64,000 bases of DNA from the NCBI RefSeq assembly GCF_028640845.1, contig NC_080540.1, positions 51,442,561-51,506,560 on the forward strand, read 5' to 3'. The DNA is from Ahaetulla prasina. Lineage: Eukaryota; Chordata; Lepidosauria; Squamata; Colubridae. Below the pieces are notes generated by a model. The model searched no databases. It was not told the origin of the DNA and was given only the letters and a program-made list of their open reading frames with translations. The position numbers were made by a program, and so were the translations under genes. Positions 1 to 9,960 of this stretch are shown here, piece by piece. Every line of letters starts with the position of its first letter. The stretch's first letter is position 1.

Positions 1-655
1 GGGCAAGAGGAGGACGAGTGAGAGGGGGGCGAAAATGCCGAACGCCCCCTCCGCCGACCACCGCCGCCGCCGCCATCAAAAAGTGGACCGAAGGGCGCAG
101 GGAAACCCCTCGAATGTGCCGGCAGGGTTGTTCTGTGTTCCTCATGAACGGCGGGTCTCAGCAGCTGGCAAAGGGGCTGCAAAGAGAACCGCCCGTTTCC
201 CCCGTAAGGGACCTTGGTCCTTCCCGCTCGGCGTCTTTCTTTTTCTCCTTCTTCCCCGGAGGACGGGGAAAACTCTCCCAGACCTTCTCGAGATCGCTTC
301 GGATTCAGTCCCTGGCTTTGTCTTTTGAATGGCAAATTCAACCCGCGTCCTTGGTTGGGGAGGGCGAGGGCGGGAGAGGAGGGCGGAAGGGCGTACGCGA
401 GAGGAAGACCAGTAAGAGGAGGCGAGTGACAACGCCCCTCCGCCCCACCGCGGGCAAGAGGAGGGCAGTGAGAGGGCGAAATGTCGAACGCCCCCTCCGC
501 CCCCCGCCCCCTCCGCCGACCACCGCCGACGCCGCCATCAAAAAGCGGCAGAAGAAAACGCCGGAGGCCAGCCGCCGCCCCAAAACGAGCCGGCCGAGCT
601 GGCAAAGCATGCCGGCAGCATTTGGGCTCATCCTGCCGGCCCAGCTGCAAGGGTA
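1..655. repeat. CpG-dense GC-rich repeat, two partial tandem copies
   Basis: This stretch is far richer in G, C and CpG than the rest of the window. The opening block (GGGCAAGAGGAGG, then CGAACGCCCCCTCCGCC, then CATCAAAAAG) recurs at about 452-545, so there are two imperfect copies with a period near 450 bases. The first copy is cut by the window edge. A 212-codon open frame (18-656, +) runs through it, but the product is low-complexity Arg/Pro/Lys without a recognisable domain. I treat it as a repeat, possibly the interior of the transposon-like unit whose palindromic end follows. A CpG-island promoter is a weaker alternative. Confidence 0.6.
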
Positions 656-738
656 GACTCGAGTATAAGCCGAGGGGGCGCTTTTCAGCACAAAAAACGT
701 GCTGAAAAACTCGGCTTATACTCGAGTATATACGGTAT
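656..738. repeat. Nested perfect palindrome ending in TATACGGTA
   Basis: Arms at 657-674 and 710-727 (ACTCGAGTATAAGCCGAG and its reverse complement) pair perfectly over 18 bases. Inside them TTTTCAGCAC pairs with GTGCTGAAAA, so the segment folds into a long two-part hairpin. The last bases, TATATACGGTA, match the end of another palindrome-flanked element at 60022-60327 (AAATACGGTA). This suggests a shared non-autonomous DNA-transposon terminus. Confidence 0.6.
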
Positions 739-805
739 TTGTTCTTCAGAATGTAACTAACAAAAGTGAATAATAAATAAAGAAAATTGATTTAAAGAAA
801 AGGTG

Positions 806-1202
806 ATTAGGGACTAGAGGCTAAAACTTATAAAGAGCAGTTGCTGGAACTAGGTATGTCTAGTTTGATGAAAAGAAGGACTAGGGGAGACATGATAGCA
901 ATGATATCTCAGGGGTTGCCACAAAGAAGAGTTATTCTATTCTAAGCTATTCTCCAAAACACCTGAGGGCAGGACAAGAAACAATGGGTGGACACTAATC
1001 AAGGAGAGAAGCAACCTAGAACTAAAGAGAAATTTCCTGACAGTTAGAACAATTAATCAGTGGAACAACTTGCCTCCAGAAGCTGTGACTGCTCTAACAC
1101 TGGAAGTTTTTAAGAAGAGATTAGATAACCATTTGTCTGAAACAGTATAGGGTTTCCTGCCTAAGCAGGGGGTTGGACTAGAAGACTTTCAAGGTCCCTT
1201 CC
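806..1202 (+). mobile_element. CR1/L3-type LINE, 3' end
   Basis: The segment carries the end of a non-LTR reverse-transcriptase ORF in degenerate form. It reads roughly as NLELKRNFLTVRTINQWNNL followed by PEAVTALTLEVFKKRLDNHL, the C-terminal pattern of CR1/L2-group LINEs. It is followed by the block GGGGGTTGGACTAGAAGACT and then CAAGGTCCCTTCCAACTCTG. The same 3' block occurs at 57350-57420 (+) and in reverse at 16145 and 49072. It is 5'-truncated and interrupted by stops. Confidence 0.8.
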
Positions 1203-1259
1203 AACTCTGTTATTCTATTCTATTCTATTCTATTCTATTCTGTTCTGTTCTGTTCTGTT
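1203..1259 (+). repeat. (ATTCT)n/(GTTCT)n microsatellite tail
   Basis: A pentanucleotide array begins directly at the 3' end of the CR1/L3 element and shifts from ATTCT to GTTCT units. Snake CR1/L3 elements are known for such tails. Confidence 0.9.
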
Positions 1260-1263
1260 ATTT

Positions 1264-1482
1264 ATACATCATCTATACATACATCCATGTATCCATCCAT
1301 GCATCCATCCATTCATGCATCTATCCAATCTGTCTGTCCATCCATTCATTATGTCTGTCAATCCTTCCTTCCCTCCTTCCTTCCTTCCTTCCTTCCTTCC
1401 TTCCTTCCTTTCTTTCTTCTCTCTCCCTCCCTCCCTCCCTCCCTCCCCCCCTGCTCTCTCTCTCTCATATGTGCATATGCAT
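1264..1482. repeat. Tetranucleotide-rich tract (CATC, CTTC, CCCT, CTCT)
   Basis: Successive blocks of CATC-like, CTTC and CCCT units and a short CT run follow the CR1 tail. The open frames on both strands here are simple-repeat shadows. Confidence 0.85.
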
Positions 1483-1654
1483 ATGTAAATGTATAAGTAT
1501 ATGTATAATTTAGAAAATGCCTCCCTCCCTGAAAAGACTAAATAACTGATCACTAAGGAATCTCTCTAGAGAACCTGAGATATCATGTGACATATCCCAG
1601 CTGCAGTAGTAACCAGACATGGATGTGTACATTTGAAGGACCTCACCGTTCACT

Positions 1655-1750
1655 GTAGAAGCTTCTTGGATGAGAAGTGAGATTTTCAAAGAAAAAACAG
1701 CCCAAGAAAATCAAGATCTCTCTTGGAAAAAGCACCTTTGGAATAAAACA
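1655..1750 (+). mobile_element. Penelope-like/GIY-YIG element fragment
   Basis: GAAGCTTCTTGGATGAGAAG, then TTTTCAAAGAAAAAACAG, then CTCTTGGAAAAAGCACCTTTGG match the reverse complement of 38200-38590 in order. That other copy still encodes part of a GIY-YIG nuclease. This copy is short and decayed, for example GAGAT where the other has GAAAC. Confidence 0.55.
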
Positions 1751-2172
1751 TGGACTCATATTAACAACATTTTAGAGGCTAGCCTCAAGACAGAATCCCT
1801 TTGAAGGATACTTTGTTCATCAAAGATCTGAACAAAGTACTCCTTTGAAGCAATGCTAGGAACAAATTTGGCATGCTGATTCTACTTAGCATTGTTTGCA
1901 AGCCAAGCTGATGAAAGCAGATCAATCCCGCTGATACTGTTTACTGGAATAAAGCCCTTTCCTTCATAAGTCATTTTAGAGCAATGACCAATTCACCTTT
2001 AGGCCTAAACATTAAACTCTTGTGGATGAAGTATCCACAGGCCACACAAATCTCACTCAGTTTTCCATATTACAGTTTTCCCCCTCTCAAAAAAATATCT
2101 TATGGTAGTTCAGAAAATAAAACAACAGTAACAATGTAGAAGCAGTGGAATAAGAAGGGAAACACAACACAG
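1751..2172. other. No recognised feature
   Basis: AT-rich unique-looking sequence. I see no repeat match or coding signal. Confidence 0.5.
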
Positions 2173-2345
2173 GTAGTCCTCAACTTCCAATGTTTCCATT
2201 GCTAGCAAGTGAGTTTTTCTCCATTTACCTCCTTTTGCCATGGTTGTTAAATGAATAACATGATCGTTAAGAGAATTAGGCTTCTCCTATTGACTTTGCT
2301 TGTTGGAAACTGGCTGGGAAGGTTACAATTTCACAGCTCGCTTTC
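2173..2345 (+). mobile_element. DNA-transposon fragment (CAGGTAGTCCTCAACTT family), left half
   Basis: It begins CACAGGTAGTCCTCAACTTC and continues with the family interior (GCTAGCAAGTGAGTTTT, GTTGTTAAATGAATAACATG, TTGCTTGTTGGAAACTGGCTGGGAA). The same family is present with both ends at 17275-18040 and 45913-46329. The right half is missing here. Confidence 0.65.
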
Positions 2346-2631
2346 CAATTTTCTTTTAACAGTTTTCACAACATATTCTTGAGCTCTTAGTTAATCACAT
2401 TTTGGGGGAAATGTGGTTCCAATGCATCTTCAGGACATGTACTACCCCAAGATGGTAAAATTAATCAAGCAGTATATAAAAAGAATATTGATTAACTCTA
2501 TCTCTTAAATATTTTTTAAAAATATATTTCCACAGCTTCATTCTCCTAACTGCTTATATTTTTATAATGCTAACTTATCAGATCACTTAAATTAACTACA
2601 GCTTTAAAAAAAATCAAATAAAGAGGGGGGA

Positions 2632-2784
2632 AGACTGTGACTTAGGCATGAAGCCAACTTGGTGATTTTAGGCCAGTTCATGTCTCTTAGCAAGAAGGTA
2701 ATGGCAAATTACTTTTAGAATCTTGCCAAGAAAACTGCAGGGACTTGTCAAGAAGTCTTCAGGATTCCACATGACCTGAAAATG
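2632..2784 (+). mobile_element. tRNA-derived SINE, central and 3' part
   Basis: Contains GCATGAAGCCAACTTGG, GGCCAGTTCATGTCTCT, AAGGTAATGGCAAATTACTT and CTTGCCAAGAAAACTGCAGG, in the order seen in a widespread squamate SINE whose 5' half is visible at 58216-58330. It ends in a tetranucleotide array. Confidence 0.6.
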
Positions 2785-2804
2785 AATGAATGAATGAATG
2801 AATG

Positions 2805-2839
<35 letters not shown>

Positions 2840-2840
2840 G
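2785..2840 (+). repeat. (ATGA)n then (ATCA)n microsatellite
   Basis: About six ATGA units change abruptly to about eight ATCA units at the tail of the SINE, a one-base switch in the repeat unit. Confidence 0.9.
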
Positions 2841-3295
2841 ACTCTGCTTTTTTACTATGTCCAGTAATGTCCAACATGTAGTTTGATATTTTAATAATGT
2901 CCACATCCAAATCAGTTTTTCTGATGTGAAGGTATAGCACTTGGCACAAATGTATATAGAAGAAAACATGAAAAAGACAGGTTACTTTTCACCAAATAAA
3001 TTCAGCAAATTTAGTGTATTAAGTCAGGAAATTCTCCTTACAGTCAATTGTCATGGTGTTCAAGCTTTACACCTGTCATAGCAAAAGAATCTGCTCATTG
3101 AGAAAACCATGAATGAATGAACAAACCAGAACATGTTTCAATAATGTGGCATTAAGTTGTTACAAAAGTAGGACAAGAAACAAGTTCTTCATTTATTACC
3201 CAATGGTCTATGTATTTAGAAAACGGAACAGAAAAATTTATTTATCTCTACTATTTCTGTCAGAATGATCAGAATGATAATTAACAATGCAGTCA
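2841..3295. other. No recognised feature
   Basis: AT-rich unique-looking sequence without coding or repeat signal that I can name. Confidence 0.45.
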
Positions 3296-3451
3296 TTTAT
3301 TTAGTATCCTATGACTATCACTAAGTGTTGTATCTTATGATTATGATGAATGTATTTTTATGATGACAATGATCATGATTTTTATGTACAATGAGAGCTT
3401 ATGCACCAAAGACAAATTCCTAGTGTGTCCAATCACACTTGGCCAATAAAG
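3296..3451 (+). mobile_element. LINE 3' UTR (GACAAATTCC/CCAATAAA family)
   Basis: TATGACTATCACTAAGTGTTGTA, then ATGAGAGCTTATGCACC, ACAAATTCCTAGTGTGTCCAATCAC and GGCCAATAAAG are shared in order with 44270-44450. Both copies end in ATTCT units, as the CR1/L3 copy at 806 does. The body is a noncoding LINE 3' end; CR1-group assignment is inferred from the tail. Confidence 0.65.
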
Positions 3452-3607
3452 AATTCTATTCTATTCTATTCTATTCTGTTCTGTTCTGTTCTGTTCTGTT
3501 CCGTTCCGTTCCGTTCCGTTCCGTTCCGTTCCGTTCCGTTCCGTTCCACTCCACTCCACTCCACTCCACTCCACTCCACTCCACTCCACTCTATTCTATT
3601 CAAATCT
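3452..3607 (+). repeat. Stepped pentanucleotide array ATTCT>GTTCT>GTTCC>CCACT
   Basis: About 155 bases of continuous pentamers fall into homogeneous blocks. ATTCT runs to about 3477, GTTCT to about 3500, GTTCC to about 3546 and CCACT to about 3590, then ATTCT returns to 3605. Each step changes one or two bases of the unit. The phase is kept, so all six frames are open across it, which creates false ORFs. Confidence 0.9.
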
Positions 3608-5560
3608 ATTCTGAAGAACGATCATGTGTGAATTCCATAGGACTTATTTTCAGTGATGGTAGTATAGAATTGCAAGTCAGGTATTTTCATAGATTGTCTA
3701 GAGGAGAAGAAAAAATGAATGAGGAGCTCTATGCCAATACTGCTTCCAAAATGAAGCCATTGACATCACCTTTCACCAGCCCACATAGAAATAGAGGACA
3801 AAATCAGGAATTAAATATTTAGTATTATGCTATGTTTGTTTTAACTGTGGAGACTATTATATTCCCCTGCTGCTATAAACAGTTTAGGAAGATATTAGCC
3901 TAAAAATATTTTTGTGGAACATTGACTACATATACAAAGCCACTGGGTGCCAACTTTTCCCTTACTCTGCACAGTGGAAAGAGTCCCACAGTAAACATCT
4001 TGTAGAAATTGCATGGAAATGCTCTTCATTTTTAATTATATTGGCTGTTTTCTCTGAACCTAAGGAGAAGCTTTGGGAGAACTTTATTTCTCATTTGTCC
4101 AAGTGTCCAGAGATGCTGTTTACCTAAAGCCAAGTATCCTTACTTTTGAAGTAGTCTTCACATAGCTTCAGGATTATCGGTAAACACAACAGATTGTTAC
4201 TTAAGTTTGAATAGTTGACAATAAATTCAAGGATCACCACAGATGGGTTGTAATAATCTGAATGGACAGTAGATAACAACAAAAAAATATTGAAATCTCA
4301 CTCTTGTGGTCATTGAGAGGTTTGCAACTAAGATTTCATAGCTCTAGGTATTTTCTTGGAAAGATACCGTTCTTTTAAAATGGTATGACATACAGTAGTA
4401 TAGAATAAACTATACTATATGAATAGTATAAACTATTGCGAAATGAATATACTGTATTCAGTACAATAGACCAAAATGGTTCATAGAAACCTCTGTTACA
4501 TTTTAGTCTCATAATGCAAATGGCACCTTAGTTTTTCATCTCAACAGGGAATTCAGCAGGAAATACTCTGGAATTCTGGAAGTTGTAGTTTTGACAATTA
4601 TTACTTTGTTCTTCATTTTATCAGGCAAATGAACAGGAGGCTTTGAAAAGTGCAGGATAAATATCCATAACCTCTAGGAACTTATCTCTGATTAATAGAG
4701 TTTGACAGAGCATGTAAGTGGCAGAAAAATCATTTTTTCATAAATTTTTAATTAAATGTGTATTTTACTTGTTCTGTTCATTCTTTTTTTTAAACAACTG
4801 AACCTCCTTTCTACTTAGTGTGTGAGAATCCTACAGCAGTCAATGTGATTAAGTTATGCTGTATAATTGTAGGAAAAGAAAACCTTAATGTAACATGAGT
4901 ATTGAAGCAAAAATGTAACTTCAAAAAGCATTTGGTCCTCTTCTTGTTTATAACTTATATCTTATTAACTGCCTGATTTTGCTTAAAGGGACAAGTGGTG
5001 AATAATTTATCTCCTGAAGTACAAGTATAGAACTCTTTTTTCTTCATCACCTTAAAACATTCACCTTTCAGTTGCAATTTCCAACAGCAAATACAGCATT
5101 GATCGTATATATTTATTCTGATGTTATTCCCACAACGTGAAAACGAGTTTTGTTAGGATTTTAAATTCAACTTCAAATTCAAGTGTTTAGTGACAGCAGT
5201 TACCTCTTTAAAGGAATGCACTCTGTGCATAATACAAATTAATAAAGATATGTCAGAAATATAGGAAATTTGTTTATGTTTTCTCTGCTACAGTTTGAGG
5301 ATCATATTGGTCCCACTATCTACCCTGCATGCTTGGTTTGGTTTGGTTAATATTCTAGGTCTGTTAAATTCCAATTCTTGGTTGCGGGTGGGGGAGGAGG
5401 GAAGAAAATGAACTGGATAGAATTTCATTAGCACAAAATGAAAAAAAAAAAAGGATATCTTAGAAAGACTAGCCAGCTATAAAGTACTACACAGCAAATA
5501 AATGTAATAATTATTACTTTTTATTATTACTACTTTTTAAATTATACTGCTTCATATAAC
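3608..5560. other. No recognised feature
   Basis: About 2 kb of AT-rich unique-looking sequence. It holds only a short poly-A run near 5440 and a small TTATTA tract near 5517. Frames are short and show no family resemblance. Confidence 0.45.
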
Positions 5561-5564
5561 TTAA

Positions 5565-5780
5565 GTTATTAAACTTGTATACCGCCCAACTGTCCTAATG
5601 ACTGGGTGGCTCACAATAAATCAAACAAAAAGTTACGATGAAATTAAAGGTAAAAAGTAAAGGTAAAAGATGGCAAGGGTGATAAAGCAAAGAGTCTCCA
5701 TAAATGCATACAAATGTAACATTTAGCATTTTATGCTGAAAATTTAGTCTTATCTTTTTAAACTGATGAGTATTGTGGCT
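5565..5780 (-). mobile_element. Old LINE 3' end (L2/CR1-group)
   Basis: On the minus strand the sequence ends with a GTGAGCCACC...GGGCGGTATAC-like motif followed by AT-rich tail, the pattern of squamate L2-type 3' ends. It is strongly decayed; the left border is clear (TTATTAAACTTGTATACCGCC) and the right border is not. Confidence 0.4.
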
Positions 5781-6074
5781 TAAGGGCGATAACTGGTGCC
5801 ATTCAAAGATAACTTTCAATCTGTAGTTTGTGGAAATTGTTGGCTTTGTATTTGTATTTTGTATTTGAAGCCAATTGTTGGCTTCCCCAGACATGGTTCA
5901 AGGTTGAGCAGTCCTGGAGTTCCATCCTTTTCCTGCATATCAAAGATTCCAAGCTCCTTTATCTCTTTGCTTCCTGAAAAAGAGTCCCACTCTTTTGTGA
6001 CTCTGGACTACATTCCACAACACCTTCCAAAATAAATAAAATTGCTTTGTCCATGATGTCAAGATTAATGGTTT

Positions 6075-6684
6075 TGTTGTGGTCCACCAACAGCCTGAGG
6101 AGCTGGCAGCAGAGTTGGACAGTCTGGGGAAGACAATGGGCCAGTCCTGGAGTCAGGGGAATTCCTGGACCAGGGCTCTGCATTGGAGGCAGAGATTGGG
6201 CCAGGGCCATCTGGAAGCAATGTGTGGACTCCGGAGCCTCCAGAGGCAGACAGCAGAGAGGTAGAGAAACAGGAGGAGCCTGGTCCTAGTGGACACATGC
6301 AAAGAGCTACCAGAAGGCAAGAGCAGCTGAAGCAAAAAGGACAACTCGGGAGTAAGGCCAGGAGATGATTGACCCCTCCCATAAGGCTTAAAAAATCAGC
6401 AGTGGGTCTTGGGTTCTTTGTAGGAAAGCAATGTTGCTACAATTGTTTCTAGCCGGTGTCTCTTGTTTCTGAACTTCGTAGGGCTTTGCTAAGAGAAGCC
6501 TTTGGCAGGGTGCCAAAAAGGACAAAGGTTTGTGATAAGGCCAAAGGACTTTTTCTGAAGGATTTGTTTTGGAATTAATTTGGGCTAAGCTGAGAATGAA
6601 GTAATTCTAAGCTGTTCTAATAAAATATGTTTGTTTAGGATTGATTGTGTCTGGTAAAAACTACTTGGGCCTAGGTCACAATCA
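6075..6684 (+). mobile_element. Solo LTR, family A copy 1
   Basis: Starts TGTTGTGGTCC and ends GGTCACAATCA, flanked by GTTT on both sides (6071-6074 and 6685-6688). It is 610 bases long. It holds a TATA-like stretch (CATAAGGCTTAAAA near 6380) and an AATAAA polyadenylation signal near 6621. A second copy at 47012-47624 aligns over its whole length, which fixes both ends. No internal retroviral genes flank it, so it is a recombined solo LTR. Open frames within it are LTR shadows. Gypsy-type or endogenous-retrovirus origin cannot be decided from the LTR alone. Confidence 0.75.
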
Positions 6685-6920
6685 GTTTTCTTAAGACATG
6701 CGTTACCTGCTGTTTCTGTAGGGGTCAGGTTTTTATAGGGTAGGGTTGCTAGCCCTATGCGTAATCATCCTCCTTTAGTTGGGCTTGGAATGGCAATGGC
6801 GACTGGTGAACTACTCAATTTACCCAGTGTCCATCAGAGCCATGGATAGGATTCATTGGGGGAAAAAAAAACTTGTTTCCCTATGTATTTCACACAAAAA
6901 GGAACCAATGATGATGATAC

Positions 6921-7160
6921 TAGCAATAGCAATAGCAATAGCACTTAGACTCATATACTGCTTTACAGCCTCTCTATGCGGTTTACAGAGGCAGCATATT
7001 GCCCCTAACAATCTGGGTTCTCATTTTTACCCACCTTGGAAGGATGGAAGGCTGAGTCAACCTTGAGCCTGGTGAGATTTGAACTGCCAAATTGCAGGCA
7101 GCCGGCAGTCAGCAGAAGTAGCCTGTAGTACTGCACTTTAACCACTGTGCCTCATTCCTT
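6921..7160 (-). mobile_element. tRNA-derived SINE (AGCAATAGC tail family)
   Basis: Read on the minus strand it has the tRNA-like head (GTTAAAGTGCAGTACTAC, GGCTACTTCTGCTGACTGCC), a box-B region with the CTCACCAGGCTCAAGG-type junction, CTTCCATCCTTCCAAGG, and a (GCTATT)n tail. Sister copies are at 10966 (+), 25988 (+, interrupted) and 39700 (-). Confidence 0.75.
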
Positions 7161-7164
7161 GATC

Positions 7165-8735
7165 CCTCTGCTATCTTAATTTTTTAGATTTATAAATAAT
7201 TTTTATAAAATCTAAATCTATAAATTTAGATTTAGATACTTCCAGTAGAAGCATGTAGTTCAAAATCTTTTCATTTCTTCAGTTTTGAAATCCAGTCCTT
7301 CTGCCAATGAGACATTTCTTCTAGAGCCGCAGGTGCAGGGGGATAAATGTTAACTTCCTGTCTCTCAGATCAGGATATGCCTCCAAGATCTGTAATTGAC
7401 TTGTTTTAACCTATAATTATTATTTTTTTACAAACACTATTGTTCTACACTACTTAATAGAAGAAAAGCATAGGTAAGGAGCAACTCTAAAATACTATTA
7501 CAATGAAGTACATGAAAAACTTTCCCCCTTTGTTAAAACAACTAATAATGAAAAATGTAGTTAAACAACATACATCGAAAATTCACTTCTGCAATTTCTT
7601 CCTCAGGCGTTGTACAAAAGCCATGGCTCAGGAAAGAGAAATTCCTTCTTTGATTCTTCCATAATCTAATAACCAACTGCTGAAATGTACTGACAGATAC
7701 AGCCTCTCACATATATTACACTAATATCCCATGAAACAGTTTTTCTGAAGCTCTTCCATATTTAGTCTGTACCTTAGAAATGTTATTGTTGAGCCTGTTT
7801 TAACAATGCCATAAATCTTTTAAGAATAATTCAATGACAAAAGATATTAGTAGGTGAAGCATCCCTGATGTGAAAACAAAAATGATGGCGAAAAGTTTAA
7901 CCTGCTTAATTTGCTATTTAAAACTGGTCACATTAATATTAAAGCCCAGAAGCAACATCACTGTAAACAGCGTGACCATGGAACAAAGCTTTGGGGTACT
8001 ACCTGAAACAAGGCAAATGTTTTACTTAAATTATAATTTCCTCTCGAACAACCCTTCCATCTGAGTTATAGCAACATGATCAAAGAATAAATCCACCTTT
8101 CTCTGACATGCTGCCTTAGGGTCTTACAGGATTATTCCCCCCCTCCCTTATCCCATTCTCTGTTGCTTAGCAGCTCCTATATTTGTGAATGATGGCTGGA
8201 ACAGGAATGGATGCGTGCCTCTTCCCCAGGGTAACGAGATCGTATATGAAATGTGTGTGTATTTTAAACCCACCATAAACACCGATGAGGCAAAATGTTT
8301 AACCTACCTTGCAGGGTTGTTGCATTGATCAGATACAATAAGGTAAAAAGAATTTACAGCCCTTTGTGCTTCCTTAGAGACTGGCTGCAATGAAAATAAC
8401 ATTAAATAAGAAATTACATGAGGAAGGGCCAGCAAAAAAAGACAAAAATATCACTCTTTTATAGCCTGAATGAGGTAGTTCAACCCCCACAGTTCCTGTC
8501 TGTTTAATTCTAGATTACTAGCACAGTGTTGTCCCTCAGGCTTTTTAGTGAAGTTTGAATTCTTTGTACTTCTTGTCAAAAATGCTGTTTTTTATTCGCT
8601 GGAGCAGAATGCATAATGTTGGGCCGGGTTTGACCTTCCTAGCATAAAAATGGAAGCCATTCTCATCCAGAAATGCAAAATGTATGGCCTCTGCTCCACT
8701 CTACCCGAACCCAGAAAACCCTTCACCTTCATCCC
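7165..8735. other. Unique sequence; small hairpin; possible conserved noncoding DNA
   Basis: No repeat family recognised. Near 7200-7235 TCTAAATCTATAAATTTAGA forms a small hairpin. The part at about 7500-8060 is unique, low in simple repeats and keeps short homeodomain-like TTAAT/ATTAA motifs, so conservation is worth testing. No coding signal. Confidence 0.4.
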
Positions 8736-8739
8736 CTTT

Positions 8740-9090
8740 CCTTTTCTTTTTTAAAAAAAAATGTTTTATTGAGTTTTTACAATTAAACAATTCTTATTCA
8801 ACTCTTGTGCATGACTGTGACCATTTATATATCATCACACTAAAATTCACCCATACTCTATACATTTTTTCTAAATCTACAATCTATTATTTTCCTTTTT
8901 TTCTGTTTTCAATCCAATTGTACCATTTTTTATTTTATTTTATTTATTTATTTTGTCACAACATCATATAAAAAGGATTATATAGTATATAAACATATAT
9001 ATGAGTAAATATTAGGAGGTATAAGCATCAATATATTTCTCCCATATTACGTAAAAATCCAAGTGTGTCAATCCTTTCAATTCAAGTGTC
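8740..9090 (-). mobile_element. LINE 3' end remnants (L1-like plus another LINE tail)
   Basis: On the minus strand one segment ends AACTCAATAAAACATTTTTTTT, an L1-type polyadenylated end. At about 8925-9090 a second tail, (TTTAT)n preceded by a GATGTTGTGACA junction, suggests another LINE. Both are decayed and the borders are approximate. Confidence 0.35.
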
Positions 9091-9255
9091 ATTTTGTCCA
9101 TCCCCTTTTCATGTCTGTCTTCCTTTTCTCTTGTCTTTCTGCTCATCTCCACAGGTCTTTTTCCTTTTAATTTCTCCCTATTGTCTCATTTTTCTTCTTA
9201 TTCACCTTTTCTTGACTCTTTCCATCCCCCAGCAATGAGCTCAAGATCAAGCCCC

Positions 9256-9332
9256 ACTTCCTGCTGCCTGAGGAATTCTGGGAATTGAAATCCAACATCT
9301 TAAAGTTGCCAAGGTTGAAAAACACTGATTTA
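9256..9332. mobile_element. hAT MITE, half copy
   Basis: GAGGAATTCTGGGAATTGAA, then TCCAACATCTTAAAGTTGCC and AAGGTTGAAAAACACTG match the right half of a MITE family also present at 44912-45017. That family resembles the copies at 16526 and 54778. The left half is absent. Confidence 0.5.
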
Positions 9333-9369
9333 TGGCATGAAAAACAGAAGGTAAGATTAAAACATAAAA

Positions 9370-9457
9370 CATATTAACATAGTGTAAGCCACCCTGAGTC
9401 TTCGGAGAAGGGTGGGATATAAATGCAAATAAAAATAAAATAAAAATAAAATAAAAG
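9370..9457 (+). mobile_element. SINE/L2-type 3' tail
   Basis: TAACATAGTGTAAGCCACC, then CTGAGTCTTCGGAGAAGGG, GATATAAATG and a (AAAAT)n tail are identical in order to the end of the SINE at 33966-34243. Only the 3' end is present. Confidence 0.65.
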
Positions 9458-9636
9458 AAGGCACATATTTTTTTCACCCAGGAAAACATGCAGGCACATT
9501 AAGGAATCATTGCTATCCAGAATGATTTTTTTTAAGTAGTTCAAATTTGGTAGCCAAAAATTATGCAGGCCCCCATTCTGAAGCTTTTTACTGAAAATTA
9601 AAATTTACCATTTTCTAGGATACTCTCTTAATCTCC

Positions 9637-9644
<8 letters not shown>

Positions 9645-9675
<31 letters not shown>

Positions 9676-9677
9676 TT
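9645..9677. repeat. (CTTT)n microsatellite
   Basis: About eight tandem CTTT units. Confidence 0.95.
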
Positions 9678-9714
9678 TTGCTATAATCATTTTTCCTTAA
9701 CTGGCATTTTTAAA

Positions 9715-9960
9715 GATTTTTTTTATTCCGCCTTTATCATTTTTATAAATAACTCAAGACAACAAACATACCTAATACTCCTTCCTCCTATTTTCCCACA
9801 GCAACAACCCTATGATGTGAACTGGGCTGAGAGAGCATGAATGGCCCAAAGTCATCCAGTCAACTTTTATTCCTAAGGCAGGACTAGAACTCACAGTTTC
9901 CTGGTTTCTAGCATGGTGCCGGGCGCCTTAATCACGAGACCAAACTGGCTCTTAATATTT
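9715..9960 (-). mobile_element. tRNA-derived SINE, minus strand
   Basis: The right end on the plus strand (CCTTAATCACGAGACCAAACTGG) is the reverse complement of a tRNA-like head with a TGGTTAAGG-type box A. CTAGAACTCACAGTTTCCTGG is the box-B region. The order matches 58216-58330. The left end (TTATTCCGCCTTTATCATTT) is the LINE-like tail. Confidence 0.55.

Noticed and set aside
18..656. 212-codon open frame
   Set aside because: GC-rich repeat with few AT-rich stop codons; low-complexity product; overlapping frames are open on both strands.
3401..3822. Open frames through the pentanucleotide array
   Set aside because: A pentamer array without stop codons opens every frame; the encoded Ser/Phe/His repeats are artefacts.
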